Part shown: piece after piece, positions 34,178 through 42,373 of the stretch
Numbering within the stretch: position 1 is the stretch's first letter
How the letters are laid out: every line of letters begins with the position of its first letter
DNA from: Pararhodobacter sp.
GTDB taxonomy: Bacteria > Pseudomonadota > Alphaproteobacteria > Rhodobacterales > Rhodobacteraceae
Length of the DNA: 42,373 nt
Reading direction: 5' to 3'
Assembly: GCA_020832545.1 (NCBI GenBank)
Contig: JAFIEK010000035.1
Location: 1 to 42,373, forward strand
The notes under the pieces: generated by a model
Seen by the model: only the letters and a program-made list of their open reading frames with translations
Database searches by the model: none
Told to the model about the DNA's origin: nothing
Translations under genes and position numbers: made by a program

Positions 34178-35842
34178 ATGCTGCAAATCTCTCTCTGGAA
34201 ACGCCTGCTGGTCCTGACAATCTGTCTGGGCGCGCTGGCGTTTTCGATGCCCAACCTGTTTTATGACCGGGTTGAGCGGCACAATGACGCCATTGCCATG
34301 ATGGATCAGGGGCAGGACACGCCTGAATTGCGCGCCGAGCGCGGACTCTGGCCGGAATGGGTGCCATCCTATCTGGTGCATCTGGGGCTGGACCTGCGCG
34401 GTGGTGCGCATCTTCTGGCCGAGGTTCACGTCTCGGATGTCTATGCCGACCGCGTGGACGGCCTCTGGCCCGAGGTGCGCGACCGGCTGCGCGACGAGCG
34501 TGCGGTGGTTGGCAATGTCCGCCGCCTGCCTTCGGACGATGAGGCGGTGTTGCGGGTGGCGGTGTCAAACGCAGACGGTATGGACCACGCGCTTGCGGTT
34601 GTGCGCGAACTGGCGCGCCCGATGCAGACCCTGACCGGTATGGGCGCAAATGATCTGGAAGTGCGCCGCGAGGGCGATGAGATCGTTGTCACCCTGTCAG
34701 AAGCAGAGCGCGCCGCCACCGATGACCGCACCATGCGCCAGTCGCTTGAAATCATCCGCCGCCGTGTGGATGAGGTCGGCACACGTGAACCCACAATCAT
34801 GCGGCAGGGCACCGACCGTATTCTGATCCAGGTGCCTGGTATCGGCTCGGCGGCCGAGCTGAAGGAACTGATCGGCACAACCGCACGGCTGACCTTCCAC
34901 CCGGTCATCCGCCAGACCTCGGACCCGGACACAGTGCCCGGCCCGCGCGAGGTGATTTATCCGTCCATGGATGAGAGCGGGGTATATTACCTGCTGGAAC
35001 AGTCCCCGGTGGTCAGCGGCGAACAACTGGTCGATGCCCAGCCGGATTTCGACCAGAACGGCCGCCCGGCCGTCAGCTTCCGGTTCAACCCCACGGGCGG
35101 GCGCGCCTTTGGCGTCTACACGGCTGAAAACATTGGTAACCCCTTCGCCATCGTGCTTGACGGCGAGGTGATCTCGGCCCCGGTAATCCAAAGCCATATC
35201 TCGGGCGGCTCGGGGATCATCACAGGTCGTTTCACGGTCGAGGAAACCACCCAGCTGGCAATCCTGTTGCGTGCAGGTGCCCTGCCCGCCGAAATGACCT
35301 TCCTTGAAGAGCGCACCATCGGCCCTGAACTGGGCCAGGACAGTATCGATGCCGGGTCCACGGCGGCGATCGTTGCCATGGCGGCGGTGCTGATCTTCAT
35401 GATTGCCACATATGGCTTCTTCGGGATCATCGCCAATATCGCGCTTTTGCTCAATATCGCGATGATCTTTGCGCTTTTGTCGCTGATCGGCGCAACACTT
35501 ACCTTGCCGGGGATTGCCGGGATCGTCCTGACCATCGGCATGGCGGTGGATGCCAATGTGCTGGTGTTTGAGCGGATACGCGAAGAGATGAAGACCGCAA
35601 GGGGTGCGGCGCGGGCGATCGAGCTGGGTTACGAGAAGGCGCTGTCAGCCATTCTGGACGCCAATATCACCACCTTCATTACCGCTGCGATCCTGTTTGC
35701 GCTGGGGTCGGGGCCGGTGCGGGGTTTTGCCGTCACGCTGGGACTGGGAATCATCACCTCGGTCTTCACCGCGCTTTTCGTCACGCGCCTGATGGTCGTG
35801 TTCTGGTATGAACGCCGCCGCCCGAAAACCATAGCGATCTGA
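34178..35842 (+). CDS. secD: Protein translocase subunit SecD
   Basis: A 554-residue RND-type membrane protein using the proton gradient to pull proteins across the inner membrane. TM1 is at about residues 8-26; a large periplasmic part includes LGLDLRGGAHLLAEV near the start and RRVDEVGTREPTIMRQG; five helices follow from about residue 390 (AAIVAMAAVLIFMIATYGFF, LLLNIAMIFALLSLIGATLT, GIVLTIGMAVDANVLVFERI, the last being the conserved SecD motif). Start at 34178. Ten nt separate it from secF. Confidence 0.97.
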   Translation: MLQISLWKRLLVLTICLGALAFSMPNLFYDRVERHNDAIAMMDQGQDTPELRAERGLWPEWVPSYLVHLGLDLRGGAHLLAEVHVSDVYADRVDGLWPEVRDRLRDERAVVGNVRRLPSDDEAVLRVAVSNADGMDHALAVVRELARPMQTLTGMGANDLEVRREGDEIVVTLSEAERAATDDRTMRQSLEIIRRRVDEVGTREPTIMRQGTDRILIQVPGIGSAAELKELIGTTARLTFHPVIRQTSDPDTVPGPREVIYPSMDESGVYYLLEQSPVVSGEQLVDAQPDFDQNGRPAVSFRFNPTGGRAFGVYTAENIGNPFAIVLDGEVISAPVIQSHISGGSGIITGRFTVEETTQLAILLRAGALPAEMTFLEERTIGPELGQDSIDAGSTAAIVAMAAVLIFMIATYGFFGIIANIALLLNIAMIFALLSLIGATLTLPGIAGIVLTIGMAVDANVLVFERIREEMKTARGAARAIELGYEKALSAILDANITTFITAAILFALGSGPVRGFAVTLGLGIITSVFTALFVTRLMVVFWYERRRPKTIAI

Positions 35843-35852
35843 GGAGCGAACG

Positions 35853-36833
35853 ATGCGCCTGAAACTCGTCCCCGATGAGACCGCCATCAACTTCCTTGGA
35901 AGCTGGCGGTTCACGTTCAGCTTTTCGATGGTTCTGGTGGTGCTGTCCATCATCGCCTTCTTCACCTTCGGGCTGAATTTCGGCATCGACTTCCGCGGCG
36001 GCACCTCGATCCGGACCGAGGCCACTCAGCCGGTCGATATCGGCGCTTACCGCGCGGCGATCGTGCCGCTTGGTGTGGGCGATGTGGCGATCTCGGAGGT
36101 CTTTGACCCCACCTATGGGCCGGACCGCAATGTCGCCATGGTGCGCATCCAAACCCAGGAGGGAGGCGAGTCCATTTCACCCGCCGTTCTGGCCGAGGTC
36201 GAAGAGGCGCTGCGCGGGCATGACCCCACGTTGCAGTTCACTGCGGTGGAATCGGTGGGGCCTAAGGTCTCGGGTGAGTTGGTGCAATCGGCCATTCTGG
36301 CGGTTGTGGCGGCACTGGCTGCGGTGCTGTTCTACATCTGGCTGCGCTTTGAGTGGCAGTTCGCGCTGGGGGCGGTCGCAGCGATTGTGCATGATGTGGT
36401 GCTGACCATCGGGCTGTTCTCGGTGCTGCAGATCCGCTTTGATCTGGCGATCATTGCCGCGCTGCTGACCATCGTGGGCTATTCGCTCAACGATACCGTG
36501 GTGGTGTTCGACCGGATGCGCGAGAACCTGATCAAGTACAAGAAACGCGAGATCATGGATGTGATGAACCTGTCGCTGAACGAGACGCTGTCGCGCACGG
36601 TCGTGACCTCGTTGACCACGCTTCTGGCACTGGGCTCGCTTTTTGTACTGGGCGGTGACGTGATCCGCGGCTTTGTCTTTGCGATGATCTGGGGGGTGGT
36701 CGTGGGGACATGGTCATCGGTCTTTGTGGCCTCGGTGGTGGTCAAACGGCTGGGCGTCAAGCGTGACTGGTCAAAAAACAACGACGACGGGTCAGGCAAG
36801 CGTGGCGGCACGCAGTTCGCCACGGGCGAGTAA
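35853..36833 (+). CDS. secF: Protein translocase subunit SecF
   Basis: 326 residues, the SecD partner. TM1 is at about residues 18-38, then FGLNFGIDFRGGTSIRTE, a small periplasmic domain, and five further helices including LTIVGYSLNDTVVVFDRMREN, the SecF signature, and SLNETLSRTVVTSLTTLLALG. GAGGAG precedes the ATG at 35853. Six nt separate it from the next gene, so the operon continues. Confidence 0.97.
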   Translation: MRLKLVPDETAINFLGSWRFTFSFSMVLVVLSIIAFFTFGLNFGIDFRGGTSIRTEATQPVDIGAYRAAIVPLGVGDVAISEVFDPTYGPDRNVAMVRIQTQEGGESISPAVLAEVEEALRGHDPTLQFTAVESVGPKVSGELVQSAILAVVAALAAVLFYIWLRFEWQFALGAVAAIVHDVVLTIGLFSVLQIRFDLAIIAALLTIVGYSLNDTVVVFDRMRENLIKYKKREIMDVMNLSLNETLSRTVVTSLTTLLALGSLFVLGGDVIRGFVFAMIWGVVVGTWSSVFVASVVVKRLGVKRDWSKNNDDGSGKRGGTQFATGE

Positions 36834-36839
36834 GGCGCT

Positions 36840-37202
36840 ATGCGGCTGAACGAGATCGATTTCGGCGCGGCAAAACCGATCGAGGGCTACGGGCCGGGGT
36901 TCTACCGGCTGGGCGGCGAGAAGCTGGAGGCCCCGGTGCTGATCGCCCCGGGCCATACCACACCCTGGCAGGGCTATGACGATCCCGCGCCGCTTCTGGC
37001 GCTGGCAGGTCAGCTTGACGTGCTGTTCATCGGCACCGGTGCGGAAATTGCCCCGATACCCGCGCCGCTGCGCGCGCAGTTGGAGGCCGCCGGGCTGGGG
37101 GTGGAGATCATGGCCAGCCCGGCCGCCTGTCGCACCTATAATGTGCTCTTGTCCGAGGGGCGGCGGGTAGCCGTGGCGTTGCTGCCGGTTCAGACCGGTT
37201 GA
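36840..37202 (+). CDS. Mth938-like domain protein (DUF498)
   Basis: A 120-residue soluble protein: MRLNEIDFGAAKPIEGYGPG, YRLGGEKLEAPVLIAPG, LDVLFIGTGAEIAPIP and VEIMASPAACRTYNVLLSEG are the hallmarks of the Mth938/NDUFAF3 family. The mitochondrial homologue NDUFAF3 assists complex I assembly and, as I recall, its gene is often beside secF in alphaproteobacteria. Whether this bacterial protein does the same is not shown. It starts 6 nt after secF and ends in a repeat with a hairpin. Confidence 0.88.
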   Translation: MRLNEIDFGAAKPIEGYGPGFYRLGGEKLEAPVLIAPGHTTPWQGYDDPAPLLALAGQLDVLFIGTGAEIAPIPAPLRAQLEAAGLGVEIMASPAACRTYNVLLSEGRRVAVALLPVQTG

Positions 37203-37262
37203 GGGGGCCAGCCCCCTCTGGCCTGCGGCCATTCACCCCCGGGATACTTTCAGACACAAAAT
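37201..37262. repeat. Intergenic repeat, copy E
   Basis: Begins with the hairpin GAGGGGGC-CA-GCCCCCTC (37201-37218) overlapping the stop codon of the Mth938-like gene, then GGCCTGCGGCCATTCACCCC and GGGATACTTTCAGACACAAA. Read on the minus strand it matches copies C and F (GGGGGTGAATGGCCGCAGGC) and joins them to the GATATTTT type, showing that the two patterns belong to one family. The remainder of 37203-37352 holds no gene. Confidence 0.8.
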
Positions 37263-37352
37263 GCACAGCGGCTTTCGTGATGCAGATCAAGGCGCTGGCG
37301 GGAGGCTGCGCTAAGGCTTGCGCGGATCAGGCGATAGGGTAAACCGGCATTC

Positions 37353-37970
37353 ATGGAACTGGTGGTGAGCGATCTGGCCTGCGCGCGCGGCGGCATACCC
37401 CTTCTGGAAGGGGTGAGCCTGCGGCTGGATGCGGGCGCGGCGCTGGTGTTACGCGGCCCCAACGGTTGCGGCAAGACCACCCTGTTGCGCACGCTTGCGG
37501 GTCTGCAACCCGCGCTCGGTGGCACCATTTCCTGCCCCCCCGACGCCATGGCCTATGCCGGGCATGCAGACGGGTTGAAGGCGGTTCTGAGTGTGGCCGA
37601 GAACCTGCATTTCTGGGCTGCCATTCACGGCCAGACGGGCGTGCCGGAGGCGATTGCCGCCATGAACCTGACTGATCTGGCCGATCGGCAGGCGCAGCAT
37701 CTGTCTGCCGGGCAGAAGCGGCGGCTGGGGCTGGCACGGCTGATGGTGACGGGGCGCTGGCTATGGGTGCTGGACGAGCCGACGGTATCGCTTGATGCGG
37801 CATCGGTTGCACTGTTCGGCAGCGTGGTGCGCGCGCATCTGGCGGGCGGCGGGGCGGCACTGATGGCCACGCATATCGATCTGGGCCTGAATGAGGCGCA
37901 ACTGCTGGACCTGACCCCATACCGCGCCCGCGCGCATGCGCCGGATGGCTTTGACGAGGCTTTCCTGTGA
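37353..37970 (+). CDS. ccmA: Heme exporter ATP-binding protein CcmA
   Basis: A 205-residue ABC ATPase. Walker [10 protein letters not shown] at residues 35-43, signature [14 protein letters not shown], Walker B WLWVLDEP, and H-loop [10 protein letters not shown]. With CcmB, CcmC and CcmD it releases holo-CcmE during cytochrome c maturation. Its stop overlaps the ccmB start (GTGA). It begins a ccmABCDG run; ccmE, ccmF, ccmH and ccmI are not in the window, as in other alphaproteobacteria that carry them elsewhere. Confidence 0.96.
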   Translation: MELVVSDLACARGGIPLLEGVSLRLDAGAALVLRGPNGCGKTTLLRTLAGLQPALGGTISCPPDAMAYAGHADGLKAVLSVAENLHFWAAIHGQTGVPEAIAAMNLTDLADRQAQHLSAGQKRRLGLARLMVTGRWLWVLDEPTVSLDAASVALFGSVVRAHLAGGGAALMATHIDLGLNEAQLLDLTPYRARAHAPDGFDEAFL

Positions 37971-38623
37971 TCGCGCTTCTGACCCGCGATCTGCGGCTCG
38001 CGATCCGCGCGGGCGGCGGCTTTGGGCTGGGTCTGGCGTTTTTCCTGATCCTTGCGGTTCTGGTGCCGCTGGGTGTGGGGCCTGAAGGCCGGGTGCTGGC
38101 CCTGATAGCGCCCGGTATCCTGTGGGTCGGCGCGCTTCTGGCCTGTCTGTTGTCGCTGGACCGGATGTTCGCGCTGGATTTTGAGGATGGCTCGCTGGAC
38201 CTGCTGGCCACCGCCCCTATCCCGCTGGAAGGCGTGGTGGCGATCAAAGCCCTTGCGCACTGGCTGACGACCGGTCTTCCGCTGGTGCTGGCAGCCCCGG
38301 TTCTGGGCATTCTGCTGAACCTGCCCGGCCCGGCCTATGGCTGGCTGGTGCTGTCTCTGCTGCTGGGCACCCCGGCGCTGAGCGTGATCGGCGCCTTTGG
38401 CGCCGCGCTCACAGTCGGGCTGAAGCGCGGCGGGCTGTTGATGTCCCTTCTTGTGCTGCCGCTCTACGTCCCCACACTGGTCTTTGGTGCCGAAGCCGTC
38501 AGCCGCGGCGCACAGGGTCTGCCCGCTGCCACACCACTTCTGCTTCTGGCCGGTATCACCGCCGGCTCCGCCGCCCTTCTGCCTTTTGCCGCCGCGCATG
38601 CCCTGCGCATCAACCTGCGATGA
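37967..38623 (+). CDS. ccmB: Heme exporter membrane protein CcmB
   Basis: 218 residues with about six hydrophobic helices ([54 protein letters not shown]). The family motif [19 protein letters not shown] follows the second helix. The start is GTG at 37967, a 4-bp overlap with ccmA. Membrane partner of CcmA. Confidence 0.95.
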   Translation: MIALLTRDLRLAIRAGGGFGLGLAFFLILAVLVPLGVGPEGRVLALIAPGILWVGALLACLLSLDRMFALDFEDGSLDLLATAPIPLEGVVAIKALAHWLTTGLPLVLAAPVLGILLNLPGPAYGWLVLSLLLGTPALSVIGAFGAALTVGLKRGGLLMSLLVLPLYVPTLVFGAEAVSRGAQGLPAATPLLLLAGITAGSAALLPFAAAHALRINLR

Positions 38624-38685
38624 AACGCCGCCTTCACAGGCTCGTGGCTTGAGCCAGCTCCCTGCAACGACTAGGTATTGCCGCC

Positions 38686-39435
38686 ATGACGACAACAACC
38701 CGCCCCTCGCTTTGGGAATACGCCAACCCGGTGAAGTTCATGCGCCTCACCGACTGGCTTTTGCCGCTTGTCGGCTGGGCGGCGGCGGCGCTGGTCCTGG
38801 TGGGGCTGGTCTGGGGATTTTTCTTCACACCCGATGATTTCAGGCAGGGCTCAACCGTAAAAATCATCTTTCTTCACGTCCCGTCAGCCCTGATGGCGAT
38901 CAATGCCTGGATCATGATGCTGGCCGCCTCGCTGGTCTGGCTGATCCGGCGTCACCATGTCAGCGCGCTGGCGGCGCGCGCGGCCGGGCCGGTGGGTGCG
39001 GTGATGACGCTGATCGCACTATTTACCGGCGCGGTCTGGGGCCAGCCGATGTGGGGCACATGGTGGGCCTGGGACCCGCGCCTGACCTCGTTTCTAATCC
39101 TGTTCCTGTTCTACCTCGGCTATATCGCTCTTTGGTCAGCCATTGAGGACCCTGACACCGCCGCCGATCTGACCGCCGTTCTGTGTATTGTCGGATCGGT
39201 CTTTGCGGTTCTGTCGCGCTATGCGGCGATCTTCTGGAATCAGGGGCTGCATCAGGGCGCCTCGCTCTCGGTCGCGCCGGGCACGCGGATGGACTGGGCC
39301 TACAAGGCGCCGCTTTATGTGGCAATGACCGGCTTTGGCCTTCTGTTTCTGGCGCTGGTTCTGGCCGGAACCCGCACCGAGATCCGCGCCCGGCGGATGA
39401 GCGCGCTGATGACACGCGAAAGGATGCAGGCATGA
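38686..39435 (+). CDS. ccmC: Heme exporter protein CcmC
   Basis: 249 residues with six helices and the periplasmic tryptophan-rich motif WGTWWAWDPRLTSFL that binds heme and CcmE; His residues flank it in FLHVPSALMAINAW and NQGLHQGASLSV. It loads heme on CcmE. The start at 38686 lacks a strong ribosome site; a 62-nt gap follows ccmB, containing a short GGCTC/GAGCC hairpin. It overlaps ccmD by 4 bp. Confidence 0.96.
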   Translation: MTTTTRPSLWEYANPVKFMRLTDWLLPLVGWAAAALVLVGLVWGFFFTPDDFRQGSTVKIIFLHVPSALMAINAWIMMLAASLVWLIRRHHVSALAARAAGPVGAVMTLIALFTGAVWGQPMWGTWWAWDPRLTSFLILFLFYLGYIALWSAIEDPDTAADLTAVLCIVGSVFAVLSRYAAIFWNQGLHQGASLSVAPGTRMDWAYKAPLYVAMTGFGLLFLALVLAGTRTEIRARRMSALMTRERMQA

Positions 39436-39590
39436 TCCCCGATCTTGGGCGCTATGTTGTCGAGGTCACGCTGGCCTATGCGGTCTCGCTGGCCCTGCTG
39501 GCGGGGTTGGTGGGCTGGGTCTGGTTGCGCGGACAACGCGTGCGCCGCGAGTTGAATGCGGTTGAAGCCCGTGCAAGACAAAAGAAATAG
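39432..39590 (+). CDS. ccmD: Heme exporter protein CcmD
   Basis: 52 residues: one helix (about 11-31, VTLAYAVSLALLAGLVGWVWL) and a basic cytosolic tail (RGQRVRRELNAVEARARQKK), the standard CcmD layout. The ATG at 39432 makes an ATGA overlap with ccmC. It assists release of heme-loaded CcmE from CcmABC. Confidence 0.92.
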   Translation: MIPDLGRYVVEVTLAYAVSLALLAGLVGWVWLRGQRVRRELNAVEARARQKK

Positions 39591-39599
39591 GAAGCACTG

Positions 39600-40139
39600 A
39601 TGCCGAAGATCAATCCCCTGCTGGTTCTGCCACCGCTGATGCTTGCCGGTTTCGTGGCCTTCGTTGCTGTCGGCAATCTGCGTGAGGACCGTGACGCCCT
39701 GCCTTCTGCCCGCGCGGGGCAGACCGCGCCCACGGTTGCGCTGGAAGAGATGCCGGGGCGCACGCCTTTCACCGATGATCTGATCCGGAACGGTGAGGTG
39801 ACGCTGGTCAATTTCTGGGCCTCCTGGTGCCCGCCATGCCGCGCCGAGCACCCGGTGCTGGAAGACCTCGCGGCTTCCGGCGTGACTGTTCTGGGGGTGA
39901 ATTATCGCGATCAATCCGACCGGGCCGAGGATTTTCTGGTCGAACTGGGCGATCCGTTCGCAGCCATCGGCGCCGATCCGCGCGCGCGTATGGGCCTGGA
40001 CTGGGGTGTCGTTGGCCTGCCCGAAACCTTCGTTCTTGACGGGTCAGGCCAGATCATTCTGCGCTATGCCGGGCCGATCACCGATGAAATCGTGGCCTCG
40101 CGCATCCGCCCGGCAATGGAGCGCGCGGCCGCCAACTGA
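39600..40139 (+). CDS. ccmG: Thiol:disulfide interchange protein CcmG/DsbE
   Basis: 179 residues. An N-terminal membrane anchor (about 7-24, LLVLPPLMLAGFVAFVAVG) precedes a periplasmic thioredoxin domain with VNFWASWCPPCRAEHPVLE (Cys77, Cys80) and GVVGLPETFVLDGSGQI, whose cis-Pro loop is present. It reduces the apocytochrome CXXCH disulfide via CcmH. It starts 9 nt after ccmD. Confidence 0.96.
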   Translation: MPKINPLLVLPPLMLAGFVAFVAVGNLREDRDALPSARAGQTAPTVALEEMPGRTPFTDDLIRNGEVTLVNFWASWCPPCRAEHPVLEDLAASGVTVLGVNYRDQSDRAEDFLVELGDPFAAIGADPRARMGLDWGVVGLPETFVLDGSGQIILRYAGPITDEIVASRIRPAMERAAAN

Positions 40140-40155
40140 AAAGCGCGCCAATGCC

Positions 40156-40809
40156 ATGCCCCACATGCCTGACATGCCTGACGACGCCACGCTGACCGAG
40201 ACGGGGCTGGCAGCGGCGGGCACGGGCCGCGTGCTGCTTCTCGCCTGCGGGGCGCTGGCGCGTGAAATCCTGGCGCTGCGTGCGGCCAATGGCTGGACGC
40301 ATCTGGACCTGCATTGCCTGCCCGCCAATCTGCACCTCTGGCCAGACCGGATCCCCGATGCGGTCGAAGCGGCTGTCGAGCGGTTTCGCGATGAATATGC
40401 GCGTATCTTCGTCGTCTATGCCGATTGCGGCACCGGAGGACTGTTGCAGGCGCGCTGCGAAAAGCTGGGGGTCGAGATGGTCGCGGGCCCGCATTGCTAT
40501 GCCTTTTTTGAAGGCAACGATGCCTTTGCCGCCCATGACGAAAGCGAAATCACGGCCTTTTATCTGACCGATTTTCTGGTGCGCCAGTTTGATGCCTTTG
40601 TCTGGAAGCCGATGGGCTTTGACCGCCACCCCGGGCTTATCGCAATGATGTTTGCAAATTATGAGAAACTGGTCTATCTGGCGCAAACTGATGACCCCGC
40701 GCTTGATGCGCGCGCGCAGGCGGCCGCCGAACGGCTGGGGCTGGCCTATGAACGCCGCTCAACCGGTTACGGCGACCTCGGCACTGCGCTGAAACACGCC
40801 GCACGCTGA
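40156..40809 (+). CDS. DUF1638 protein of unknown function
   Basis: 217 residues. Hallmarks: RVLLLACGALAREILALR, LDLHCLPANLHLWPDRIPDA, FVVYADCGTGGLLQARCEKL, GPHCYAFFEGNDAF and FLTDFLVRQFDAFVWKPMGFD. At least five conserved-looking Cys plus His suggest a metal or cofactor site, but none is established. DUF1638 proteins are also found near corrinoid methyltransferase genes in methylotrophs and methanogens as I recall; here it directly follows ccmG (16 nt), so it is probably in the same transcript. The start at 40156 is chosen from the position of homology; the ribosome site is weak. Confidence 0.85.
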   Translation: MPHMPDMPDDATLTETGLAAAGTGRVLLLACGALAREILALRAANGWTHLDLHCLPANLHLWPDRIPDAVEAAVERFRDEYARIFVVYADCGTGGLLQARCEKLGVEMVAGPHCYAFFEGNDAFAAHDESEITAFYLTDFLVRQFDAFVWKPMGFDRHPGLIAMMFANYEKLVYLAQTDDPALDARAQAAAERLGLAYERRSTGYGDLGTALKHAAR

Positions 40810-40847
40810 CAGGACGGCGTTTTCGCCTCGCAACAGGCGCTTGGCCA

Positions 40848-40876
40848 TTGTCTCGCCGTGGCACCCGGCCTAGGGT
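40848..40876 (+). promoter_or_regulatory. Candidate promoter of the AI-2E-family gene
   Basis: TTGTCT (40848-40853), 17-nt spacer, TAGGGT (40871-40876), 35 nt before the ATG at 40911. By-eye match of moderate quality. Confidence 0.4.
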
Positions 40877-40910
40877 AGCCTTCACCCGCCCCTGCAGCCA
40901 GAAGTCTGAG

Positions 40911-42104
40911 ATGAGCACACCGCACGCTCCCCCCCCGCCGCCCGCAGATCACCGCAACCCGAATCGTATGTCCTCGGTCGAACGCTCGCGGCTGCAGGCC
41001 TGGTTTCTGGGCATCATCGCCTTTGCCGTTATCCTGTTTCTGCTGGTGCAGGCGCGCTTCATCCTGATCTCGCTGGTGATTGCGATCATCCTCTTTTCAC
41101 TGACCACCGATGCGATCGGCTCCATCTCGCGCTTGCGCATCGGCGGCTGGCGGATCACCAACTGGCTGGCATCGATGGCGGCCTTCGTTCTGATTTCCTC
41201 GGTGCTGCTGGCACTGTCGGGGATCGTGCTGGTGCAGGTCAACACGGTTGTGACCACCACAATCGCCTATACCGATCAGGCGGTCAGCGCGATTGCCGCA
41301 CTCTTTGCCTGGATGGGTCCGGATACCGAGGCCGCCGTGGCGTCCTCGATCCGCTCGATCGAACTGTCGGGCTATATCCGCACCGCCGCTGGACAGGCAG
41401 GCAACGTGCTGTCGGCCACCACGCTGGTGATCCTGTTCGTGGGTTTCCTGTTTGCTGAACGCATCTGGTTCGATACCAAGCTGGAGAACCTGATGCAGGA
41501 CAAGTCGCGCGCGCGTCAGGTCAGCCTGATCATCCGCTCGATCATCCGCCGCGTGAACCACTATCTGCTGGTGAAAACCGGGGTCAGCGCGGTGACGGGG
41601 GTATCGGTGTATCTGGTGATGATGTTCTTCGGGCTCGAATTTGCAGCGGCGATGGGCATCGTGACGTTCGTGCTGAACTACTTGCCCTCGGTGGGTTCCA
41701 TCATCGCCACCTTCCTGATCGCACTGGTGGCCTATCTGCAAGTCACGGAACCGGCCTTCGCGCTCCTGATCTTCGTGATCGTGGGGATGCTGCAGTTCGT
41801 GCTCGGCTCGGTGATCGACCCAATGCTGATGGGCCGGACGCTGCGTGTGTCGTCGTTCGGGATCATCATTGCCATGGCCTTCTGGGGGGCGGTCTGGGGC
41901 GTGCCGGGCATGTTCCTGGCGGTGCCGATCATGGTGGCGGCAATGATCATCTGCTCGCATATTCCGGCGGCGCGGGCCGTGGCGATCCTGTTGTCGCGCG
42001 AGGGCCTGCCTGAGATTGACCCGGGTGAGCAGTTCTCGCCCGGATCGCATCTGCACCACACCGCCGCCCACAGCACCGACCGCAACACCGAGGCCGCCGA
42101 GTAA
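40911..42104 (+). CDS. AI-2E family transporter (PerM/YdiK-like permease)
   Basis: 397 residues. A Pro-rich cytosolic N-terminus (APPPPPADHR) is followed by about eight helices (GIIAFAVILFLLVQARFILI, NWLASMAAFVLISSVLLALS, TLVILFVGFLFAERIWF) and the family block FVLNYLPSVGSIIATFLIAL, then IDPMLMGRTLRVSS and GMFLAVPIMVAAMIICSHIP. The family includes AI-2 exporter TqsA, but most members have other or unknown substrates, so no substrate is claimed. The His-rich C-terminus (SHLHHTAAHSTD) is unusual. An alternative start is ATG at 40968. Confidence 0.9.
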   Translation: MSTPHAPPPPPADHRNPNRMSSVERSRLQAWFLGIIAFAVILFLLVQARFILISLVIAIILFSLTTDAIGSISRLRIGGWRITNWLASMAAFVLISSVLLALSGIVLVQVNTVVTTTIAYTDQAVSAIAALFAWMGPDTEAAVASSIRSIELSGYIRTAAGQAGNVLSATTLVILFVGFLFAERIWFDTKLENLMQDKSRARQVSLIIRSIIRRVNHYLLVKTGVSAVTGVSVYLVMMFFGLEFAAAMGIVTFVLNYLPSVGSIIATFLIALVAYLQVTEPAFALLIFVIVGMLQFVLGSVIDPMLMGRTLRVSSFGIIIAMAFWGAVWGVPGMFLAVPIMVAAMIICSHIPAARAVAILLSREGLPEIDPGEQFSPGSHLHHTAAHSTDRNTEAAE

Positions 42105-42224
42105 GCGCAACCGGCTCACAAGTCTCTTTGGTCGATGAACCAGTTGCCTGCTTCGCAGATGCCCGTTTGTTTGCCGCTTCGCGGCGTAGGGCGCGCTGCC
42201 CCCGTCCGGTCTGCTTTGCAGGCT

Positions 42225-42373
42225 GGCCTCCCCTGGTATATTTTCGGACAGAAAGTGAAAGCGCCTGCTGCCGCTGCTTTTCCGTCAGAGCCCGGCGGCG
42301 CGGAGGGCGGAGGGGCGGGGGCGCGCCCCTTTCATCTTGCCTGAAATACGCGGGGGTGAATGGGCCGCAGGCC
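42225..42373. repeat. Intergenic repeat, copy F (runs to window end)
   Basis: GGTATATTTTCGGACAGAAA at 42235-42254, then a hairpin AGGGGCG / CGCCCCT (42311-42317 with 42324-42330) followed by TTCATCTT, and CATCTTGCCTGAAATACGCG, then GGGGGTGAATGGGCCGCAGG. It lies downstream of the AI-2E-family gene; no gene is visible between 42105 and the end. Confidence 0.75.

Noticed and set aside
40848-40910. Longer start for the AI-2E-family protein
   Set aside because: The upstream residues (SRRGTRPRVAFTRP) have no family character and overlap the promoter candidate; ATG at 40911 is preferred.

Overview
The window comes from a high-GC alphaproteobacterium, most likely order Rhodobacterales (Roseobacter/Rhodobacter group). 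Three things point there: a complete RcGTA-type gene transfer agent (GTA) cluster with the Rhodobacterales order orfg1 to orfg15 next to a serine acetyltransferase gene; a pyruvate dehydrogenase operon whose E1-beta subunit carries its own lipoyl domain; and the blocks yajC-secD-secF-(Mth938-like)-ccmABCDG and DUF1223/acnA, which I recall as typical of this lineage. I found no tRNA, rRNA, CRISPR array or insertion sequence.

Layout. 1-312 is an intergenic repeat. 313-1914 (-) is an AidB-type acyl-CoA dehydrogenase. 2081-6289 (+) holds ftsB and then pdhA-pdhB-pdhC, converging on cysE (6503-7306, -) across a C-rich tract. 7371-21901 (-) is the GTA structural cluster, read right to left: terminase (g1, g2), portal (g3), head protein (g3.5), protease (g4), capsid (g5), adaptor (g6), stopper (g7), tail terminator (g8), tail tube (g9), chaperones (g10, g10.1), tape measure (g11), distal tail (g12), hub (g13), peptidase (g14), megatron (g15) and a small conserved-context ORF. 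22100-25839 (-) carries mltG, fabF and a glycerate 2-kinase. 26082-29240 (+) carries fabG, acpP and two tandem LpxL/HtrB-like acyltransferases. DUF1223 (29280-30164, -) and acnA (30410-33181, +) are divergent. 33765-42104 (+) runs yajC-secD-secF, an Mth938-like gene, ccmA-B-C-D-G, a DUF1638 gene and an AI-2E-family permease.

How genes work together. PdhA/PdhB/PdhC form the pyruvate-to-acetyl-CoA complex (E3 is not in the window). FabG, AcpP and FabF serve fatty acid synthesis, and the two acyltransferases use acyl chains for envelope lipids. YajC/SecD/SecF assist protein export. CcmABCDG moves heme and reductant for cytochrome c maturation. The GTA genes build a phage-like particle that packages host DNA.

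Most notable observations. (1) The GTA adaptor gene orfg6 is frameshifted by a tandem 8-bp duplication; removing one unit restores a normal-length protein. (2) A good intrinsic terminator lies between a sigma70-like promoter and GTA orfg1, so it could act as a leader attenuator. (3) The lipoyl-domain coding parts of pdhB and pdhC share 356 bp that are identical base for base. (4) A palindromic intergenic repeat family occurs at six places, and three copies adjoin homopolymer C/G tracts that look like sequencing artefacts. (5) The GTA tail tube protein carries a strongly acidic C-terminal tail. (6) One of two tandem LpxL/HtrB-like acyltransferases has lost the acidic residue of its HX4(D/E) motif.
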